Below, piece by piece: positions 60,345-64,000 of a DNA stretch of 64,000 nucleotides (its first letter is position 1; each line of letters begins with the position of its first letter). A program made the translations under genes and the position numbers. Source of the stretch: Acerihabitans sp015654925 (GTDB lineage Bacteria; Pseudomonadota; Gammaproteobacteria; Enterobacterales; Enterobacteriaceae); contig NZ_CP178732.1 of the NCBI RefSeq assembly GCF_047324175.1, positions 4,216,001-4,280,000 of the forward strand, given 5' to 3'. The notes under the pieces were generated by a model. The model worked only from the letters and a program-made list of their open reading frames with translations. It was not told the origin of the DNA and searched no databases.

Positions 60345-60521
60345 TTAAGAACTGCGACCACCGCGATGCTGGCCGCCTTTCTTGCCCGCTTCAGAGGCTT
60401 TTTCAGGATCGTTCTTAAAATTACTGCCGCTGCCGCTGTGCTGGCCGCCCTTTTTACCTGCTTCGGATGCTTTTTGCTTATCTTCGGCGAAGTTGCCGGA
60501 ACCGCCACGATGTTCAGCCAT
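60345..60521 (-). CDS. yciG: YciG-like KGG-repeat stress protein, copy 1
   Basis: A 58-aa disordered, glycine- and lysine-rich protein starting MAEHRGGSGNFAEDKQ, with KASEAGKKGGQH twice. It matches E. coli YciG almost throughout. GGAGG precedes the ATG at 60521; the longer frame from 60533 is not needed. The second copy lies 135 bases downstream in the same direction. Role: general-stress or stationary-phase protein of unknown biochemical activity. Confidence 0.9.
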   Translation of the reverse strand: MAEHRGGSGNFAEDKQKASEAGKKGGQHSGSGSNFKNDPEKASEAGKKGGQHRGGRSS

Positions 60522-60533
60522 GTAAACCTCCAA

Positions 60534-61087
60534 TTTCAGATAATATAATCAAGCTGTTAAGCATTATTAATTATCAGCAACAATAATCTTAACAGCCTTG
60601 ACTGCATATTGATGACTACTTAAATGCGCTTAATCATCAATGAAATTAATGTTAGACAAGGATTTTAAAAAGCGCAAATAATACATTTTTTCGGCAAAGA
60701 AACACAAAAACATTTGCAACCGCATGAATTAAATATATTTTCCTGCATGGGTATTTTATGGGATTGTTTATTAACAATTTGGGAATGGTAAGTTTTTTAA
60801 TTAAATCAAGCACAAGTTACCGCTTGAAGTTGGCATGGAAATATTTAGACATGAAGATAAAAAAACAACCGGACGCTGCCCAATCTAACCGATTGATTTT
60901 GCAGTTCAATATAAACATCCCTTCGTTTACAAACGTTATTTAGGAAAAGAGTTATTATGCTAAAAAGACATATAAATGGCTCCTAACCCTATTATCACCG
61001 GCATTTCCCATCGAGCATCGCCCTGATGCAGGGTTTTTATTATCATGCCTATGCCCTGAGCCTCGTGATTATATTGAGTTGACGTAA
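60534..61087. other. AT-rich gap with a possible rightward terminator
   Basis: CCCTG-ATG-CAGGG followed by five T residues (61021-61038) looks like a small rightward terminator. Upstream are a 61-codon frame (60758-60943) without a good ribosome-binding site, and a 9-codon frame at 60957 preceded by AGGAAAAGAG. None is convincing as a gene. The promoter of yciG copy 1 must lie at the left end. Confidence 0.4.
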
Positions 61088-61381
61088 TTATCCATGGCCG
61101 TTCCGCCAGTTGGCAACCATATTTTTAGTCACTTCATTTTTATAACAAATGGGAGCATGGCCCCCTGCCCGGCTCCAGGCGCTGCGTTTGCCGCAATTAC
61201 CGCCATTGCGTGCGGAGTTATAAGGGCACGGACAGTTACCCGGATACGAGGCGATTGAATCATTAATAATTTGCTGGCGCACTTGCTCATCGGAGATTAT
61301 TTGCGTTTGGGCGCACGTTGTGCCGGCAAAACAAACGCTTAAGACCGCGATGCCCGGTAAAAACAGGCTTTTGGCAAACAT
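61088..61381 (-). CDS. Small secreted cysteine-rich protein
   Basis: A 97-aa protein with a Sec signal peptide (cleavage near TCAQ, about residue 24) and a mature domain with conserved-looking cysteines: NCPCPYN, NGGNCGKRSAWSRAGGHAPICY. Similar short periplasmic proteins with PGNCPCPYN and GKRSAWS motifs occur in many proteobacteria, with no known role to my knowledge. Four cysteines in the mature part suggest two disulphides. It is monocistronic. Confidence 0.65.
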   Translation of the reverse strand: MFAKSLFLPGIAVLSVCFAGTTCAQTQIISDEQVRQQIINDSIASYPGNCPCPYNSARNGGNCGKRSAWSRAGGHAPICYKNEVTKNMVANWRNGHG

Positions 61382-61562
61382 GATAATGACTCCACACGCT
61401 CAGAAAGAGTTAATCTAGTCCGTTTTCTGAAATGTTTTGTTGACAATAAACAATGAGTTCTGCTAATGCAGCACAAAATGTGCGAGCAAAGCGACATACA
61501 TCGTGATAAAAAAAGACTATAACCAATTTTCTAGCAATACATAAACTTACAGGGGCATCAAG

Positions 61563-61670
61563 ATGACATGTGAAACGGGCGAGTTAACCTATTCCCAGGT
61601 AACCATGCTTTGCTTTGGGGCCTTTTTCGTATTGGCTGCCGCCATTTGCTGGATGCACGTTTGGTATTGA
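61563..61670 (+). CDS. Putative tiny membrane protein (35 aa)
   Basis: Starts MTCETGELTYSQ, then one hydrophobic helix (about residues 14-34) ending WMHVWY. AGGGG lies 7 bases before the ATG, a good Shine-Dalgarno. It lies 32 bases before another tiny membrane-protein frame in the same direction. Size allows chance occurrence; the ribosome-binding site is its best support. Confidence 0.4.
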   Translation: MTCETGELTYSQVTMLCFGAFFVLAAAICWMHVWY

Positions 61671-61701
61671 CGTTATAACAGCCGCGCGCTGAGCAACCCC
61701 A

Positions 61702-61803
61702 ATGCCGAAAAGAAAATACCTGCTCTGGATTTTGTCCGCAGTGATCGTCGCCGAACTGGTGGTTCTGGCAATGCGCGGATCGCTATTCCCATGGGGTGTC
61801 TGA
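61702..61803 (+). CDS. Putative tiny membrane protein (33 aa)
   Basis: Begins MPKRKYLLW and has one helix (about residues 6-24), with basic residues before it (positive-inside) and ending FPWGV. No strong ribosome-binding site was seen. It follows the 35-aa frame after 31 bases. Confidence 0.3.
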   Translation: MPKRKYLLWILSAVIVAELVVLAMRGSLFPWGV

Positions 61804-62158
61804 CGATTTCGCCGCCATAGTTGGTCGCGTCTGCTTGCTGCGTCTGCCGCGACATGCGCCGGCCCGGACTGCCGTGATGTTCCTTTCGATCCCTATCGCT
61901 TTACTCCGCAAGTTTTTGTAGCAACTCCGTACGATTCCCAGACACTTCCTTAACTTCAATTTTGTTATCGTTTATGCGGCTTCTTCCTAGGAAGCCAGTC
62001 AATGTTTGATTTACTTGCCCGCATGACCGTTTGCGGGCATTTTTTTGTGGCCGTCGGAACAGGACGCCGATGTCGCCCAAATCCCATGGGTCTTTAACGT
62101 TTCAGTGATATAAAGGGTAACCTATACGCTTTCCATGTGTGCCAACTAAGGAGACAAA
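61804..62158. other. Gap before the 5'-nucleotidase gene, ending in a terminator
   Basis: No coding frame was recognised. The segment 61979-62046 has two consecutive hairpins and a U-tract, so part of this gap may be a small RNA; its promoter could not be located. Confidence 0.45.
62016..62046 (+). terminator. Strong rightward intrinsic terminator
   Basis: TGCCCGCA and TGCGGGCA make a perfect 8-bp stem followed by seven T residues. It is 213 bases after the nearest upstream candidate gene, so it may belong to an unannotated small RNA. Confidence 0.9.
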
Positions 62159-63088
62159 ATGCCCTATGATCTATCGAAACGCCTCGTCATCGGATTAGCC
62201 TCAAGCGCCCTATTCGATCTTGATGAAGCGGATGAGATTTTTCGTACGCAGGGTGAAGAAGCGTATCGTCAATTTCAGATGAAAAATCAGGATAATCCTT
62301 TGGGCAAGGGCGTTGCGTTTCCATTTATCAGAAGATTATTAACCTTAAACAAAATCGATCCTGAAAACCCACCGGTTGAAGTGATTTTGCTATCGAGAAA
62401 TGACCCTGATACGGGATTAAGAGTGATGAACTCTATAGAAAATTATAAGCTGGGGATTACCAGGGCCGTTTTTTTACAGGGAAGGTCGCCGCATAAATTC
62501 ATACCGGCCTTTGATATTGAGTTGTTTTTGTCGGCAAATAAAGCCGACGTCACCCAGGCCGTCAACGCCAGCTACCCTGCTGGGCAAATATTGCATGGGC
62601 ATATTTTTGATGATGTGGACGATCACGAATTACGTATTGCCATTGACTTTGACGGCGTCCTCGCCGATGACGAGTCCGAGGCTATTTTTCAACAAACGCG
62701 TAAACTGTCGGCTTTTCATACATTTGAAACATCACATGTCAATATCGCTCACAATCCTGGGCCACTGAAAAGCTTTTTAGATCGCATCTCGAATATCCAA
62801 AAGATGGAGCTCGCCATGTTTGAAAAAGATGCTACCTATAGACGTATTCTTCGTATTTCCATCGTCACCGCCCGCAATGCGCCGTCCCATAAACGCGTTA
62901 TAAACACTATGCGCGAATGGGGGATCATGGTGAACGAAGCTTTTTTCATGGGGGGTGTGGAAAAAAGAAAAGTCCTGGAAATAATGAAACCACATATTTT
63001 TTTCGACGATCAAACGGCGCATCTGGAATCTTCCGCATCGATATTGCCCTCGGTACATATTCCCTTCGGAGCCATTAATAAGCTATAA
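62159..63088 (+). CDS. 5'-nucleotidase (cytosolic NT5C1-like)
   Basis: A 309-aa protein of the 5'-nucleotidase family related to animal NT5C1. The region IAIDFDGVLADDESE (near residue 160) is the DxDG phosphatase motif, and SIVTARNAPSHKRVINTMREWGI and HIFFDDQ supply the remaining catalytic parts. It hydrolyses nucleoside monophosphates in relatives. AAGGAG lies 7 bases before the ATG. It stands alone between a terminator and a non-coding gap. No signal peptide, so cytosolic. Confidence 0.85.
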   Translation: MPYDLSKRLVIGLASSALFDLDEADEIFRTQGEEAYRQFQMKNQDNPLGKGVAFPFIRRLLTLNKIDPENPPVEVILLSRNDPDTGLRVMNSIENYKLGITRAVFLQGRSPHKFIPAFDIELFLSANKADVTQAVNASYPAGQILHGHIFDDVDDHELRIAIDFDGVLADDESEAIFQQTRKLSAFHTFETSHVNIAHNPGPLKSFLDRISNIQKMELAMFEKDATYRRILRISIVTARNAPSHKRVINTMREWGIMVNEAFFMGGVEKRKVLEIMKPHIFFDDQTAHLESSASILPSVHIPFGAINKL

Positions 63089-63389
63089 ATTCCTCCTGTT
63101 AACTTAACATAAAAATTTTTACGAAACGGCCGCAAGCACTGATTGTTCCCCTGCGGTCTTTAGTACGCCCCGCTTGTTACATCGCTAATAACAACTATAC
63201 TGATTTCAGCGCTTAAAGTTGGCTCTGAGAGCGCTACACCGCCAAATCACGTCTGAGCTCCTACCTTGGGCGTGCTTTTTTATCGCCGACTGCCCCCTCC
63301 CCCTTTTTCCGCCACCCCGGACTGGCAATAAAGCCGTCGCTGCACGATGCTTACAGTTAACCATCACGTTTTTCCGAGGAACCGCCCTG
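63089..63389. other. Gap with the promoter of the DUF2231 operon
   Basis: TTGTTA (63174-63179), a 16-base spacer and TATACT (63196-63201) form a good promoter for the rightward genes. Just before it, CCGCA and TGCGG with TCTTT (about 63130-63162) may terminate the nucleotidase. Nothing else seen. Confidence 0.55.
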
Positions 63390-63815
63390 ATGAATACCAC
63401 CGTTACGCGACGCCATTCCGCTATTGCGGTGGCGCTTTATGAATTGCTCAATCCAATACCCTACGGTTTTTTTGTCGCCGCGCTGGTATTCGATATTATC
63501 TATGTGTACAGCACGAATGTAATGTGGCAGAAAAGCGCCAGCTGGCTCATTGTGCTGGGACTCTTTTTTGCCGTTATTCCCCGGTTGATTAATTTGGTGC
63601 AGGTATGGATTGGCGTTGCCTGGCCCCAACTGTCCGCGGTAAAAATCCATTTCTGGTTGAATCTGGTCGCTATTGTCGCAGCCATTATTAACTCATTTGT
63701 ACATAGCCGCGATGCGTACGCCGTTGCCCCGCAAAACGTCACGTTTTCCATTATTACCGTGGCCTGTCTCGGCATAGCGACTATTATTCTGGCCCTGCGC
63801 CAAAGGACCATCTGA
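63390..63815 (+). CDS. DUF2231-family membrane protein
   Basis: A 141-aa inner-membrane protein with four hydrophobic helices (about residues 20-42, 50-68, 82-102 and 115-135). The pattern NPIPYGFFVAALVFDIIY in helix one is typical of DUF2231. Start at 63390, with GAGGA upstream, removes an unsupported 57-residue extension. Such proteins often sit beside PQQ-dependent sugar dehydrogenases, and here one starts 11 bases downstream; it may anchor or supply electrons to it. Confidence 0.8.
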   Translation: MNTTVTRRHSAIAVALYELLNPIPYGFFVAALVFDIIYVYSTNVMWQKSASWLIVLGLFFAVIPRLINLVQVWIGVAWPQLSAVKIHFWLNLVAIVAAIINSFVHSRDAYAVAPQNVTFSIITVACLGIATIILALRQRTI

Positions 63816-63826
63816 CGGTGATTATT

Positions 63827-64000
63827 ATGAAAAAACATTATTTAGCCGTGTCTTTGGCATTCGCCGTCTCTATGGTTATAAGCGGTTGTGATGAAAAAGC
63901 CAAGTTCGACCCCGATCGGCAGGTTGGTCCTAATCCGGTGCTGCCGAAAGCACAAGATTTTTTGCTGCCGCCCATGCAGGTGCCTTCCGGCGTCGGCTGG
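63827..64000 (+). CDS. Lipoprotein, probable sorbosone-type dehydrogenase (3' end missing)
   Basis: The first 58 codons are visible. A signal peptide with lipobox VISGC gives a lipidated cysteine at residue 21; the sequence then enters LLPPMQVPSGVGW at the window end. Association with a DUF2231 gene and this opening fit PQQ-dependent L-sorbosone dehydrogenase-like proteins, but the diagnostic beta-propeller lies outside the window, so the name is provisional. Confidence 0.5.
   Translation, partial: MKKHYLAVSLAFAVSMVISGCDEKAKFDPDRQVGPNPVLPKAQDFLLPPMQVPSGVGW

Noticed and set aside
60758..60943. 61-codon rightward frame in AT-rich DNA
   Set aside because: Weak start region and no domain; the following small terminator is not enough to support it.
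1..64000. tRNA, rRNA, transposase or integrase genes
   Set aside because: None recognised on either strand by motif or cloverleaf reading; a tRNAscan or Infernal run would settle the small-RNA question.

Overview
The window is a chromosomal segment of a gamma-proteobacterium of the order Enterobacterales. Its backbone reproduces, gene for gene, the Escherichia coli minute-14/15 block: miaB, ybeZ, ybeY, corC, lnt, gltIJKL, ybeL, leuS, lptE, holA, nadD, rsfS, rlmH, mrdA, mrdB, rlpA, dacA, ybeD, lipB, lipA, tatE, ybeM, crcB, cspE. Protein similarity is high but not at Escherichia level, coding DNA is GC-rich, cobC is missing between nadD and rsfS, and many accessory genes are interleaved. This suits a Pectobacteriaceae or Sodalis-like lineage, but the genus is an inference.

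Layout. 1-5.6 kb: tRNA modification and ribosome/RNA genes ending in lnt. 5.6-6.8 kb: a 107-108 bp tandem repeat and a flavin-binding-type gene behind a possible Fur box. 7.1-10.3 kb: glutamate/aspartate ABC transporter with an SroC-like RNA between gltI and gltJ. 10.4-25.2 kb: LPS transport, DNA polymerase delta subunit, NAD synthesis, ribosome silencing, cell elongation and septal peptidoglycan genes, lipoate synthesis and TatE, mostly in tightly packed operons. 25.3-31.2 kb: a five-gene operon (Pht5-like protein, YbeM, ABC transporter) facing a MocR-type regulator. 31.2-34.5 kb: fluoride riboswitch and crcB, cspE, ydiY, a tiny membrane protein and lpxP.

35-64 kb is mainly accessory: an isolated hpxO; a LacI-regulated, CRP-site-bearing kinase/aldolase/MFS catabolic operon; yedD; a cold-box csp gene; an OB-fold orphan; amiD; a cucumopine-synthase-like gene joined to an amino-acid ABC transporter behind TGTA-N2-TACA operators; a lipoprotein serine protease; an SDR/TetR pair with two operators framing the promoter; slyB; an alpha/beta hydrolase; an RND efflux pair; an acyltransferase-like membrane protein; two yciG copies; a small cysteine-rich secreted protein; two candidate tiny membrane proteins; a 5'-nucleotidase; a DUF2231 protein; and the start of a probable sorbosone-dehydrogenase-type lipoprotein.

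The strongest candidates for an undescribed system are the opine-synthase-like/ABC transporter cluster (44.8-48.7 kb), the atypical DhaK/DhaL-aldolase-MFS operon (36.4-41.7 kb) and the MocR-YbeM-ABC operon (25.3-31.2 kb). No tRNA, rRNA, CRISPR array, transposase or integrase was recognised. All calls come from reading the sequence and remembered family features; no searches were run.
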